Below, in pieces: positions 40,119 to 48,244 of a stretch of DNA of 53,553 nucleotides (the stretch's first letter is position 1; every line of letters starts with the position of its first letter). The DNA is from CAZKUN01 sp964555935. GTDB lineage: Bacteria > Armatimonadota > Zipacnadia > Zipacnadales > VGFC01. The translations under genes were made by a program, and so were the position numbers. The stretch covers positions 1 to 53,553 of the forward strand of contig CAZKUN010000030.1 in assembly GCA_964555935.1 (NCBI GenBank), read 5' to 3'. The notes under the pieces are model-generated. The model worked only from the letters and a program-made list of their open reading frames with translations. It had not been told where the DNA came from and made no database searches.

Positions 40119-41534
40119 TTGGCCAAGCAGTCGTACGATCTACTCACTGTCACAGCACCAAACGGCAAGCTCACGTCCAACGGACTGAGAGGCTTCCTCG
40201 CGCGTCAGCGGGTGGACCTCTCCGAGAAACACTCCTTCGCGTATGGCGCGGCGAGCGTCCTGGCCAAACTGTCGCGGCGGCGCGAGTTAAGCCTGCTTGG
40301 CATCGACATCAACACGGACGAGGCCGCGGGCCAGATCGCCATCGAGCCGACCGGCTTGCTGGCGCGGTTCATGCGCAAAGAGGCGGCGCGTCTCACCGGG
40401 AACATCAACGAGAACCGACCCATCGCAATGCACAATGGTGGGTTTGTTTACACGCTTTATCAGCCTCCCGTCCCCTCCAGCCAGATGGTGCACAGCTTTT
40501 CCCGCGTGATGGTGCAAGGCCGGCGGCCGCCGAGGCCGACGACCTGCACGCTGCAGGTGACGTACCGCTGCCAGCTCGACTGCCGGCACTGCAGCGCGGC
40601 ACGTTTCACGACGCGAGACCGCGCGGAGCTTACGACGGAGCACTGGCTCGACACCATTCAGCAGGCGATCGATCTGGGCGTGTACAACATCGTCTTCACG
40701 GGCGGCGAGCCACTACTTCGCAAGGATGTCTTCGAGCTGGTCGAGTCCGTCGACAAGGAACGCGCGCAGGCATCGATGTTCAGCAATGGGATACTGCTGA
40801 CCGACGAGACGGCGGCGCGGCTCAAGGAGGCGGGGCTGTACGCGATCATGGTCTCGTTGGATGACGTTCGGCCGGAGAAGCACGACGAGTACCGGCGGAT
40901 CGACGGGGGCTTCGATCAAGCCTGTGAGGGCATCGCCCGAGCGCTGGACGCCGGCCTTCTCGTTGGCGTGTCGACATACGCCTGCCCCGAGGACGTCGCC
41001 GAGGGACGCGTCGAGCAGATGATGGAACTCGGGGCGGAACTGGGCGTGCACGAGATAACCATTTTCGATACCGTGCCGACGGGCAAGCTGCTTCCGCTGG
41101 AGCAAGACCAGCTCCTGACGCCCGACGACAAGGCTCGCATCATCGAGATCATGCGGGATTACAACGAGAGGGACGGCTACCCGCACGTCATCGCGCAGGC
41201 ATTTGTGAATGGGCCGGAGGGCGCTGGGTGCTTTGCGGGGTTCATTCAATTCTACATGACGGCTTACGGTGACGTTAACCCGTGCGACTTCACGCCGCTG
41301 ACCTTCGGCAACATCCAGGACGATTCGCTGGAGAACATCTGGAATCGCATCCTGGGCCACGACGCGTATGGCGAGCGAAGCGACCACTGTCGGATGCAAG
41401 ACCCCGAGTTTCGCGCGCAGTACATCGACGACATCCCCGAGAAGGTGCTGCTGCCCTGGCCGGCGTCTGACGACGTGCGAGAGCAGGTCCACTGCCCGCA
41501 TGCCGCCGACGGCTGCCACAGTTGCGCCGAGTAG
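40119..41534 (+). CDS. Radical SAM protein with SPASM-like C-terminal cysteines
   Basis: About 471 residues from a TTG at 40119 (GGGGGG 8 bases upstream); the start is uncertain. The 4Fe-4S cluster motif is C-x3-C-x2-C at Cys151, Cys155 and Cys158 (YRCQLDCRHCSA), followed by FTGGEPLLRKD and SLDDVRPEKHDEYR, typical of PqqE/MoaA-like enzymes. The C-terminal part has cysteines in GCFAGF, NPCDFTPLTFGNI and the final HCPHAADGCHSC, which fit an auxiliary-cluster SPASM/twitch domain. Residues 1-130 are a distinct N-terminal region (VLAKLSRRRELSLLGIDI) without a recognised family. No small precursor peptide gene is evident beside it. Confidence 0.83.
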   Translation: MAKQSYDLLTVTAPNGKLTSNGLRGFLARQRVDLSEKHSFAYGAASVLAKLSRRRELSLLGIDINTDEAAGQIAIEPTGLLARFMRKEAARLTGNINENRPIAMHNGGFVYTLYQPPVPSSQMVHSFSRVMVQGRRPPRPTTCTLQVTYRCQLDCRHCSAARFTTRDRAELTTEHWLDTIQQAIDLGVYNIVFTGGEPLLRKDVFELVESVDKERAQASMFSNGILLTDETAARLKEAGLYAIMVSLDDVRPEKHDEYRRIDGGFDQACEGIARALDAGLLVGVSTYACPEDVAEGRVEQMMELGAELGVHEITIFDTVPTGKLLPLEQDQLLTPDDKARIIEIMRDYNERDGYPHVIAQAFVNGPEGAGCFAGFIQFYMTAYGDVNPCDFTPLTFGNIQDDSLENIWNRILGHDAYGERSDHCRMQDPEFRAQYIDDIPEKVLLPWPASDDVREQVHCPHAADGCHSCAE

Positions 41535-41569
41535 GGCGCCCCGACCGCTTAACGAATCAGAGAAGCACA

Positions 41570-41603
41570 GACGCCGCCCTCAGCGAGGGCGGCGTCATTG
41601 TTT
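41570..41603 (+). terminator. Intrinsic terminator of the radical SAM gene
   Basis: A 12-bp perfect stem GACGCCGCCCTC / GAGGGCGGCGTC (41570-41581 with 41585-41596) with loop AGC, followed by ATTGTTT. It also sits at the end of the convergent DUF2993-like gene. Confidence 0.8.
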
Positions 41604-41625
41604 CGCGACCGAGGCGGGAAGACTC

Positions 41626-42321
41626 CTAGCGCGCTACGAGCTTGCCATTCTCGACGACCATGCTGGCGATTCTGGGCTTCATGACGACGGTTGAGAGGTC
41701 GAGTAGCGGGTTGATCTTGGCGAGCACAACTTTGACGCCGCTAACCGGAACGGGGATGCCGTTGACCTTGACCGCGGTCGGCACGAAGTTGATCTTGGCG
41801 CCATCGACAACTTTGAGCTTGCCGGCCATCTTGAACTTGTTGCCGACCAGCATCCGATACGTCCCCGTCAACGTGATCTGCCCGCCGTTAAGAGACGCAG
41901 CGAGGTCGGGGATGACATCCTGCGCCTGGCGGAGCCCCTCGGTGAGATCCTCTTCGTTGATCTCGATGTGCAGTTGCGTCTTGCCACGAGACTTTGTATC
42001 GACCTTTGGGTCGGCGGCGAAGAGCTTCGACATATCAACGACCACGTCGAGCGCCTTGATGTAGAGCGGCTTCATGGCGATGCCGCTTCGGGAGGCGGAG
42101 TCGGCCCGAACCGTGATGGAGTGAAAACGCCCCTGGTTGGTGAGATTCTGATCGGCGTAGGGGACCACGCTGACTTGCAGGTTCTCACACTTGAACGTGT
42201 CCGTTATCCTGACTCGAAGCGCCCTGGCTACGTCCGATGCAGTTGCCGCGTCGGCCGAGATCGACACAGTCAGCAAGGACAGCGCCCACAAGGCCCCCAC
42301 GTACCTTAGCTTACTGCGCAT
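41626..42321 (-). CDS. DUF2993 (LmeA-like) periplasmic protein
   Basis: A 231-residue exported protein with signal peptide (VGALWALSLLTVSISADA). The body has the DUF2993 pattern: an N-terminal VRITDTFKCENLQVSVVP, RFHSITVRADSA, PLYIKALDVVVDMSKL, LHIEINEEDLTEGLR, and a final NGGQITLTGTYRML...FKMAGKLKV...VNPLLDLS-type strand run (KINPLLDLSTVV). DUF2993 members such as LmeA bind phospholipid in the cell envelope. GGAGGG precedes the ATG. It follows murB on the same strand after 120 bases, consistent with an envelope role. Confidence 0.72.
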   Translation of the reverse strand: MRSKLRYVGALWALSLLTVSISADAATASDVARALRVRITDTFKCENLQVSVVPYADQNLTNQGRFHSITVRADSASRSGIAMKPLYIKALDVVVDMSKLFAADPKVDTKSRGKTQLHIEINEEDLTEGLRQAQDVIPDLAASLNGGQITLTGTYRMLVGNKFKMAGKLKVVDGAKINFVPTAVKVNGIPVPVSGVKVVLAKINPLLDLSTVVMKPRIASMVVENGKLVAR

Positions 42322-42441
42322 GTTGCACCCTCCAATTTGGATCTACTACGACTGGCAGGACGTACTCTGTATGTAGACGCCGACTGACTTCAGAGGTTTC
42401 ACGAAATGCGGGGCTGAGGGGGGCGAGAAACGTGCTCTACG

Positions 42442-43422
42442 TCACTCTTTGGGGGACTGACCGATGATGCAGACCTCTTCCTCGAGGTCAACGCCGCTGT
42501 GCTCCCGGACGCGTTTCTTGGCGGCTTCGATGAGATCGACGATATCGCGGGCAGCCGCGTTGTCCTCGTTGAGGATGAAATTGGCGTGTTTCTTCGAGAA
42601 GCAGGCGCCGCCGATCTTGAGTCCCTTAACTCCCGCGACCTCGAGCAAGCGGCCAGCGTAATCCCCTTCGGGTCGCTTGAAGACGCTCCCACAGCTTCCA
42701 AGCGAGAGCGGTTGCTTCTGGCATCGGGTCTCAACGGCCTCGAAAACGGCCTTGCGGATCTGGGCCGGGTCGCCCTCGGTCAGGCAGAAGGTGACGCGGG
42801 CGGCGACGCACTTTCGCTCGCGGAGACAGCTCTTGCGATAGCCAAACTCCAATTCGGTGCGGCAGCAAAGGGCAATGTCTCCATTTTCATGCACGACCTG
42901 AACGGACTCGACGACATCCGCCATCTGGCCATCGCCGGCCCCGGCATTCATCGCGGCCGCGCCACCGACCGCGCCGGGCACGCCCGCGGCGAACTCAAGC
43001 CCGGACAGTCCATGGCTCGCGGCAAACTCGCACACTTCAGCGAGAGACGCGCCGCCCTCGGCGACAACGCGCAGGTCCTTGCGCTCGATCCCACGGAAGC
43101 CCTCGCCCAGGTGCAACACGACGCCGAGGATCCCGCCGTCGAGGACCAGCAGATTGGTACCACGGCCACATACAGTGAGGGGGATACCACATTCGCGGGC
43201 GACATCGACGGCCGAGACGACGCCATCGACGGAGAGGACGTCGGCGAAGACTTCCGCTGGGCCGCCGACTCCCAGGGAGGTGTGCTCGACCATCGGCTCG
43301 TTGAGCCGGATGTCGAGTCCAGATTCGCGCTGGAGGCGCTCGACGGCCACGGCGATGCGCTGCTGGTGATCGCCTCGCGGCGGGCCGTCGATGCCTTCAG
43401 TTGTAGTCGGTCCTTGGGACAT
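42442..43422 (-). CDS. murB: UDP-N-acetylenolpyruvoylglucosamine reductase
   Basis: A 326-residue cytoplasmic FAD enzyme that reduces UDP-GlcNAc-enolpyruvate to UDP-MurNAc for peptidoglycan. Motifs include HTSLGVGGPAEVFAD, GRGTNLLVLDGG (FAD site), LEFAAGVPGAVGGAAAMNAG, YRKSCLRE and the catalytic serine block GSCGSVFKRPEGDYAGRLLE, then KIGGACFSKKHANFILNE. The absence of the long extra loop of E. coli-type enzymes points to type II MurB. It follows the PRC-barrel gene after 25 bases. Confidence 0.94.
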   Translation of the reverse strand: MSQGPTTTEGIDGPPRGDHQQRIAVAVERLQRESGLDIRLNEPMVEHTSLGVGGPAEVFADVLSVDGVVSAVDVARECGIPLTVCGRGTNLLVLDGGILGVVLHLGEGFRGIERKDLRVVAEGGASLAEVCEFAASHGLSGLEFAAGVPGAVGGAAAMNAGAGDGQMADVVESVQVVHENGDIALCCRTELEFGYRKSCLRERKCVAARVTFCLTEGDPAQIRKAVFEAVETRCQKQPLSLGSCGSVFKRPEGDYAGRLLEVAGVKGLKIGGACFSKKHANFILNEDNAAARDIVDLIEAAKKRVREHSGVDLEEEVCIIGQSPKE

Positions 43423-43447
43423 AGGCGGGCTTACGCGCGCCGTCGTG

Positions 43448-44311
43448 TTACTCGCCCTTGGTGGGCGCTTTCTTGGCCGCGCGCTTCTTGGAAGCTGCCT
43501 TCTTTTTCTTTTTCGCCGGGGCCTTCTTCTTGGCCGCGGCCTTCTTCTTGGCGGGCGCCTTCTTAGCCTTAGCCGGCGCTTTCTTGGCCGGCGCGGGCTC
43601 GGGCTCCACGATGGGCGCCGCTTTGGCCTTCTTGGCGGCTACCGGTTTCGCCTTCTTGGTCGCCTTGGCGTAGGTCTTCTCGACGACGCCCGTGACGTCC
43701 TTAACGGTGTCCTCAGCCGCCTCCCACCCCTTCTTGGCAACCGTACCGACTTTCTGCCCGACTCCGGACGCGCCGTCTACCACGGTATCGTACGCCTTTT
43801 CGATCCGCTGGCGCAAGCCGCCTGGGCGGTTCACCGCAGTGTCCGCATCCGAGGGCAGGACGATCGCGTCGCGCCCATGCACGGTTCCTTCGACGATGGG
43901 CAGGCTCGCGGGGCCATCGGCGATCGCGGCAACGACGTCGACCACGATCTCGTAGCCCTCGACCGTCTCGCACTTCTCGTCTACTCGCACGGTGCCCAGT
44001 CCGCCAAGTACAGTGCCGTCGCGCGTGATGACCTTCGGAGCCGCGGGGCCGGACGTGCGATGGTCCGCCAGCACCTCCAGCTCGACCAGCGGCTTCATGA
44101 CGGCGTCCGAACCGACCATGACGGCGTCCTTGCCGACCGCGGTAATATCGCCGCGGGCAATCCCCATCTCCCCGCCGCCCTTCACCTGGACAATTAGCCC
44201 CAAAACGTCGCCGGCTGCCAGGTCGACCACACATTCAACCGTCCGCCCCAGCACCCGTCCTTCTTCGACCGAGAACACGTTCAAGCCGATGACGTCACGA
44301 GTGTCTTTCAT
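43448..44311 (-). CDS. PRC-barrel protein with histone-H1-like lysine/alanine/proline tail
   Basis: A 287-residue protein. Residues 1-80 (LNVFSVEEGRVLGRTVECVVD...GDVLGLIVQ) and about 85-155 (KVITRDGTVLGGLGTVRVDE) look like two PRC-barrel domains. Residues 165-215 are an amphipathic helix-like stretch (EKAYDTVVDGASGVGQKVG). From about 215 the tail is built of KKA, KKAPAK and AAKKK units, strongly basic and without hydrophobic residues, as in H1-like nucleoid proteins. AGGAGG precedes the ATG. PRC barrels bind RNA or membrane-linked complexes; a nucleoid or envelope-nucleic-acid link is inferred. murB follows in the same operon. Confidence 0.8.
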   Translation of the reverse strand: MKDTRDVIGLNVFSVEEGRVLGRTVECVVDLAAGDVLGLIVQVKGGGEMGIARGDITAVGKDAVMVGSDAVMKPLVELEVLADHRTSGPAAPKVITRDGTVLGGLGTVRVDEKCETVEGYEIVVDVVAAIADGPASLPIVEGTVHGRDAIVLPSDADTAVNRPGGLRQRIEKAYDTVVDGASGVGQKVGTVAKKGWEAAEDTVKDVTGVVEKTYAKATKKAKPVAAKKAKAAPIVEPEPAPAKKAPAKAKKAPAKKKAAAKKKAPAKKKKKAASKKRAAKKAPTKGE

Positions 44312-44591
44312 CTGCTACCTACCTCCTGTGCGGCCCCATGACGGACCGTCCGCCGGCGTTGCCGATACGGCTGCGCGCCCGAGTAGCCGTGACGGCTTGA
44401 AACCTCGCCTAGCATACTTTCGCGTCGAATTCGCCGCAGTCCTTTGTTTTGGCGGACACGCGGGCCATTGGGTCGGCGCTCGCCAACGCGTGTCTTAGCT
44501 CTACAACACCTGTACGAGGCCCATTGGCAACGGGATGCACCCTCTTCAGGTATCGCTGGAGTCTGCAACGATGTTGCCATGGGCGCCGGAT

Positions 44592-45401
44592 CTACCCGTT
44601 GACGCGGTCGAGCAGCGGGACAAGTTGGCGGACGCCCTCGAGCATCAACTCGGGCGAGCCCCAGTGCTCGATGCTCGCGGCGCCGTCGTAACCGTCGGAC
44701 TTGAGCACGCGCAACACCTCGTCGTAGGTGAGGTCGGTGCTCGAGACGGTGTCGATGTTATTGGCCGCGTTCGGCTTGACGTGCACGTGGTAGACGCGCC
44801 CGCGAATATGGGAGTAGCCGTCGGGGTAAGGCAGCTCTCCCCCGCCCCAGCCGTTGTTGACATCCCAGGCAGAGCCGAGGACCTCCGAGCCGCCAAGGGC
44901 GTCGATGACGCGGGCGGTCTCCTCACACGTGCCGGTCATGGTGGAGCACTCGGTCTCGAGGCAGTAGAGGACATTCTCCTCCTCGGCCTTGCGGACGATC
45001 GGCGCCATTTTCTCAGCGATGAGGGGCAGCCACTCATCGAGATTGGGGCGCGCGCGTTCCTCGCGGTTGGGCGTCCAAAAGGCGAAGCCACGGATGACGC
45101 GGGTGTCGAAGGCGTGGGCCAACTCGCACATGCGGTCGAACCACTGAAGGTGGGTCTGGTATTCCTCTTCGTTGTTGATATCGCACTTGCCGACGGGCGA
45201 TCCGATGACGTCGATCCGGGCACCGTACGTGACGAGGACCTCTTTCATCTTCTCGACGTCCTCATCGGTGCAGGTCTGAACGGCGCGGCCCCAGATGCCG
45301 CCGCGCAACTCGACGCCGCGCGCGCCGGCCTCGACGCTCAGACGGACGGCTTCATCGAAGTCCTTGCTGACTTCATCGGCGAAGATGCATGCCTCGATCA
45401 T
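44592..45401 (-). CDS. Sugar phosphate isomerase/epimerase-like TIM barrel
   Basis: A 269-residue protein of the xylose-isomerase-like superfamily: IEACIFADEVSKDFDEA, GVELRGGIWGRAV, VLYCLETECSTMTGTC, GSAWDVNNGWGGGE, VYHVHVKPN and GAASIEHWGSPELM supply the acidic and histidine metal-site residues at strand ends. CTCC-rich sequence just upstream is the ribosome-binding site (AAGGAGA on the minus strand). Divergent from the pilin-like gene. Paralogous in type to the protein at 2295; substrate unknown. Confidence 0.83.
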   Translation of the reverse strand: MIEACIFADEVSKDFDEAVRLSVEAGARGVELRGGIWGRAVQTCTDEDVEKMKEVLVTYGARIDVIGSPVGKCDINNEEEYQTHLQWFDRMCELAHAFDTRVIRGFAFWTPNREERARPNLDEWLPLIAEKMAPIVRKAEEENVLYCLETECSTMTGTCEETARVIDALGGSEVLGSAWDVNNGWGGGELPYPDGYSHIRGRVYHVHVKPNAANNIDTVSSTDLTYDEVLRVLKSDGYDGAASIEHWGSPELMLEGVRQLVPLLDRVNG

Positions 45402-45507
45402 GTGTGTCTCCTTGCGGCGGAGTGGGGCGCTGTGTCATACTCACCGTCTGGACTGACGGTATTCGGCCAGGAACGCGTCGCGGCCTCCATTATGGGAGCG
45501 AGCAGAC

Positions 45508-46221
45508 ATGTCAAGATCGATGAAAATCTCAGGATTCACGCTGATTGAGGTGTTGGTGGTGATCGCGATTATCGCGGTCCTGGCGGCGATACTGTTTCCG
45601 GTGTTTTCGCGGGCAAGAGAGAGCGGTCGGAAAGCCACCTGCATATCAAACATCCGGCAGATCGGGATGGCGTTTCTGATGTATGCCGATGATTACGATG
45701 AGGGCTTCCCGAACACGGGCGAGCCCATGCTCTGGATGGGTAGGCTCTGGCGTTGGCCGGTGCAGCCGTACCTGGCCAATGCGGGGAAACAGGCCACTCC
45801 CGGCAACCCGTTCACGTCGGTGGGGTTCACGCCGCTGGTGCTGCTGTGCCCGTCGGACAACGTTGCCGAGGGGTCGTGGGATGGCACATCCTACGCCTAT
45901 TGCGCCGCGTTCTACCACACGCCGAGCCAGATCAACACGATGACGACGACCGATCTGTACGCGGGCTCGCCGCCGCCCTGCACAACACAGACGCTGGCCA
46001 ACGTCACGTATCCGGCCCAGAAGATCCTCGTCGGCGAGTGGCTGACGAACCACGAGGCGGGGATCCAGGATGGGTGGTGGAGCTGGGGGGGCGCGAGGTG
46101 CTATGTCTTCGCTGACGGCCACGCGAAGTACGTGCAGGCGAAGATGATCGCGCCAGCGGGGAATGGCTTCCCCGACCCGAACCTGACCGTGGACGGCGTG
46201 GCAGGGGTTGACATACCTTAG
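45508..46221 (+). CDS. Type IV prepilin-like (pseudopilin) protein with DUF1559-type layout
   Basis: A 237-residue protein with a class III signal: MSRSMKISG before the cleavage site, then FTLIEVLVVIAIIAVLAAI, including the Glu at +5 of the mature protein. After the helix comes LFPVFSRARESGRK and CISNIRQIGMAFLMYADDYDE, a motif abundant in Armatimonadota- and PVC-type genomes. The globular part ends with ILVGEWLTNHEAG and YVFADGHAKYVQAK, the H-x-x-G-x-N/H-like end of such proteins. Processed by prepilin peptidase and placed in a pilus or type II-like secretion pseudopilus. GGGAG precedes the ATG; a shared terminator follows. Confidence 0.9.
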   Translation: MSRSMKISGFTLIEVLVVIAIIAVLAAILFPVFSRARESGRKATCISNIRQIGMAFLMYADDYDEGFPNTGEPMLWMGRLWRWPVQPYLANAGKQATPGNPFTSVGFTPLVLLCPSDNVAEGSWDGTSYAYCAAFYHTPSQINTMTTTDLYAGSPPPCTTQTLANVTYPAQKILVGEWLTNHEAGIQDGWWSWGGARCYVFADGHAKYVQAKMIAPAGNGFPDPNLTVDGVAGVDIP

Positions 46222-46249
46222 GCGCCGGCGCCCGAGACGATTCTCACCC

Positions 46250-46291
46250 GAAGAACGAAATGCGGCTCCCCAAGATCAGGGGGAGCCGCAT
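46250..46291. terminator. Bidirectional intrinsic terminator
   Basis: A 12-bp perfect stem ATGCGGCTCCCC / GGGGAGCCGCAT (46260-46271 with 46280-46291) lies between convergent genes. Toward the minus strand it is followed by TTTCGTTCTT; toward the plus strand by CTGTGATGG, a poorer tract. It best serves the small gene at 46325. Confidence 0.7.
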
Positions 46292-46324
46292 CTGTGATGG
46301 TATGGCGGTTACGCCGACGTAATC

Positions 46325-46567
46325 CTACGCAACAGCGAGGGTGCCTGTCGGTTTCCCGTGCTGGTCGCGCACGGTGCCGATCTTCGGGTCCAGAAGGCCG
46401 ATGATCGGGCCAATCTGCCCGTCGGTGATATTGCCCGACATGTCTACGTAGAGATTGGTCTCGGTGTCCTGGAGTAGGATGCGGTCGTCCTGACACTGCA
46501 TCTTGTCGAGACCCCAGCCAGTCTGGATAGCTTCCTTCGCCTTCTCAGTTGCCCACCAGGTGCTCAT
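46325..46567 (-). CDS. Small protein of unknown function (80 residues)
   Basis: From ATG 46567, with AAGGAG nine bases upstream, the product is 80 residues: STWWATEKAKEAIQTGWG, then MQCQDDRILLQDTETNLYVD, SGNITDGQIGPIIGL and a final DQHGKPTGTLAVA. The second half looks like short beta-hairpins. A longer frame from GTG 46603 adds 12 residues but lacks a ribosome-binding site. Own terminator downstream. No family recognised. The ribosome-binding site lies in the loop of a small hairpin. Confidence 0.62.
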   Translation of the reverse strand: MSTWWATEKAKEAIQTGWGLDKMQCQDDRILLQDTETNLYVDMSGNITDGQIGPIIGLLDPKIGTVRDQHGKPTGTLAVA

Positions 46568-46570
46568 GGC

Positions 46571-46588
46571 GTCACGCTCCTTCGTGAC
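46571..46588 (-). promoter_or_regulatory. Hairpin presenting the ribosome-binding site
   Basis: On the minus strand GTCACG-AAGGAG-CGTGAC (46588-46571): a perfect 6-bp stem with the whole Shine-Dalgarno hexamer as its loop, nine bases before the ATG. Unusual placement that decides the start of the small gene. Confidence 0.5.
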
Positions 46589-46699
46589 TAGGTTCTTCCA
46601 CAAGAAGCGGGGGAGCTACACCAGAACTTGAGCTTCAGTGACAGGGCTCACGAAGGCGCGGCGCGTGATACGGGGATAGAACAGCACCCGCGAAGGGCG

Positions 46700-47086
46700 C
46701 TACGATTCGACCGGAATCACGTGGGGCGGGACTTCGCGGCGGCGCAGGTATTGCAGCACGTCGCGGGCCCAGGCCATGTCGCACTCGGCCGTGCAGGTCT
46801 CAAGCTGGTTGCGGTTGTGGCAGTGACTCGGACACGAGTCGCCGCCGGTCGGGCGCTCAGAGTATTCGGGCCCGCTGTAGAAGGGTCGGAGGGACGAAGC
46901 CCTGATGCCCACGGTGGTGCCGCAGCCCGCGGTGTCGTGGGTGAGGAGGATCAGACCGAGGTGCGGGTCGACGAAACAGGCCTGGTAGCCCTCGACCCTG
47001 AGGTCGGGATCGGTAACGAAGTCCTGGACATCCGCCCACACCAAACCACAGCTCGTGCAGCGCTTGAAGCACGTGTCGTCCTGCAT
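46700..47086 (-). CDS. Cysteine-rich, zinc-ribbon-like small protein
   Basis: A 128-residue protein with GGGAGG ahead of the ATG. The N-terminus CFKRCTSCGLVWADV has a C-x-x-C ribbon knuckle, and the second cluster SCPSHCHNRNQLETC-TAEC has four more cysteines and two histidines, enough for one or two metal sites. Middle part GYQACFVDPHLGLILLTHDTAGCGTTVG looks beta-rich. No family recognised; metal or nucleic-acid binding is possible. Confidence 0.55.
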   Translation of the reverse strand: MQDDTCFKRCTSCGLVWADVQDFVTDPDLRVEGYQACFVDPHLGLILLTHDTAGCGTTVGIRASSLRPFYSGPEYSERPTGGDSCPSHCHNRNQLETCTAECDMAWARDVLQYLRRREVPPHVIPVES

Positions 47087-47203
47087 GGTGGTGACCTCCC
47101 GGCGAGCGGCCGTCGCTCCACCCTATCACTGGTCACACCGCGCCGTCGCAGATGCGTGGGCCATCGTTAGCCGTCATGTACCATAGGTTCGCCGTGTAGG
47201 TCA

Positions 47204-48244
47204 TCAGGCACCTGCCGGGGCGTCGAGACACCCGAGCCGGTTTAGCACCTCGGCAGGCGAGGCCGTGCCGGTTGTGCCGAGTTGCTGGATGGTGATCGAG
47301 GCGACGAGGTTGCCGACCAGGCCGGCTTCCTCGAGCGTTGCGCCGGCGCAGAGCGAAGCCACGATCCCGGCAGTGGTCGAATCGCCCGCGCCGACGATGT
47401 CGATGGGACCCTCGACGCGGACCCCCGGCACGTGGGTCGCTGCGTCCGGCGTGGCGACCAGCAGTCCGTTCTCCCCCAACGTCACGTAGACGGGCTTCCC
47501 GCAGCGCGCGCTCAGGGCCACCCCTGCCGATCGCGCCTCGTCCATCGACACGGGCTCAGCGGCGGATGGATCCATGGCGCGGCAGGCCTCGATGGCGTTG
47601 GGCTTGAGGATGAGGCCCTGGAAGCGGGCGACGTTGTCACGCGAATCGGCGAAGAAGATGACGTTGGAATGGTCGCCGGCGAGAGTTGCCAGCTCGTCTC
47701 GGACGGCGTCGGTGATGAGGCCCTCGTTGGGCTGATCGACTTGGTCGGCGACGATGACCGCCTGGACCTTCGGCACGACGGCGCGGAGCTGGTCGATCAC
47801 GGCGTCGATGATTGCGGCGGGCGTCTCGCCGCGGTTCTTGATGTCCTGGCGGTTGCTCTCAACCTCGGAGCCATCGGGCTGGAGGACCATTGGCTTGGTG
47901 TAGGTCGGGGTGAACATGTCGTCACGCACGAGGAGATGACTCGTGTCGACGCCGGTTGCGTTGAGGCCCTTGGTGAGTTCGTAGCCCTCGCCGTCATTGC
48001 CGATCGCGCCCACGGCGCTGATCGTGCCAACCTGCAGGGCGTGGAGGTTGTTAGTGACCGTGCCGGCGGCGCCGGGGCTGGTGCGCTTGGCGACGACCTG
48101 ATGAGCGGCGAGGCCCGTCTCGACGGAGATCTCCTCAAAGGCGGGATCGATGATGAGGTACTTGTCCAGGAAGTAATCTCCCACCACCGCGAGGCGGACG
48201 GATGGGAATGAGTTGAGGAGTTGCTGAAGTCGCTCGGGCGTCAT
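47204..48244 (-). CDS. PfkB/ribokinase-family sugar kinase, HldE/RfaE1-like
   Basis: A 346-residue cytoplasmic kinase. VVGDYFLDKYLIIDP at the N-terminus and SPGAAGTVTNNLHALQVG match the heptose-7-phosphate kinase half of HldE, SRQDIKN-like text (VESNRQDIKNRGE) matches the R-x-x-x-R segment, and GPIDIVGAGDSTTAGIV carries the anion-hole GAGD with the catalytic Asp. The nucleotidyltransferase half of HldE is missing. Its ATG overlaps the stop of the preceding gene (ATGA). With GmhA at 29313 and the HAD protein at 49218 it could serve heptose-phosphate metabolism, but other sugars are possible. Confidence 0.82.
   Translation of the reverse strand: MTPERLQQLLNSFPSVRLAVVGDYFLDKYLIIDPAFEEISVETGLAAHQVVAKRTSPGAAGTVTNNLHALQVGTISAVGAIGNDGEGYELTKGLNATGVDTSHLLVRDDMFTPTYTKPMVLQPDGSEVESNRQDIKNRGETPAAIIDAVIDQLRAVVPKVQAVIVADQVDQPNEGLITDAVRDELATLAGDHSNVIFFADSRDNVARFQGLILKPNAIEACRAMDPSAAEPVSMDEARSAGVALSARCGKPVYVTLGENGLLVATPDAATHVPGVRVEGPIDIVGAGDSTTAGIVASLCAGATLEEAGLVGNLVASITIQQLGTTGTASPAEVLNRLGCLDAPAGA

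Noticed and set aside
44380..44412. GTAGCCGTGACGGCTTGAAACC, reminiscent of the palindrome family
   Set aside because: Arms do not pair well (only GACGGCTTG..-type partial match); could be a decayed copy but cannot be supported.
44308..44580. A 90-residue frame (-) upstream of the PRC-barrel gene
   Set aside because: Arg/Gln-rich with no conserved pattern, and it covers the ribosome-binding region of the PRC-barrel gene; more likely non-coding leader.
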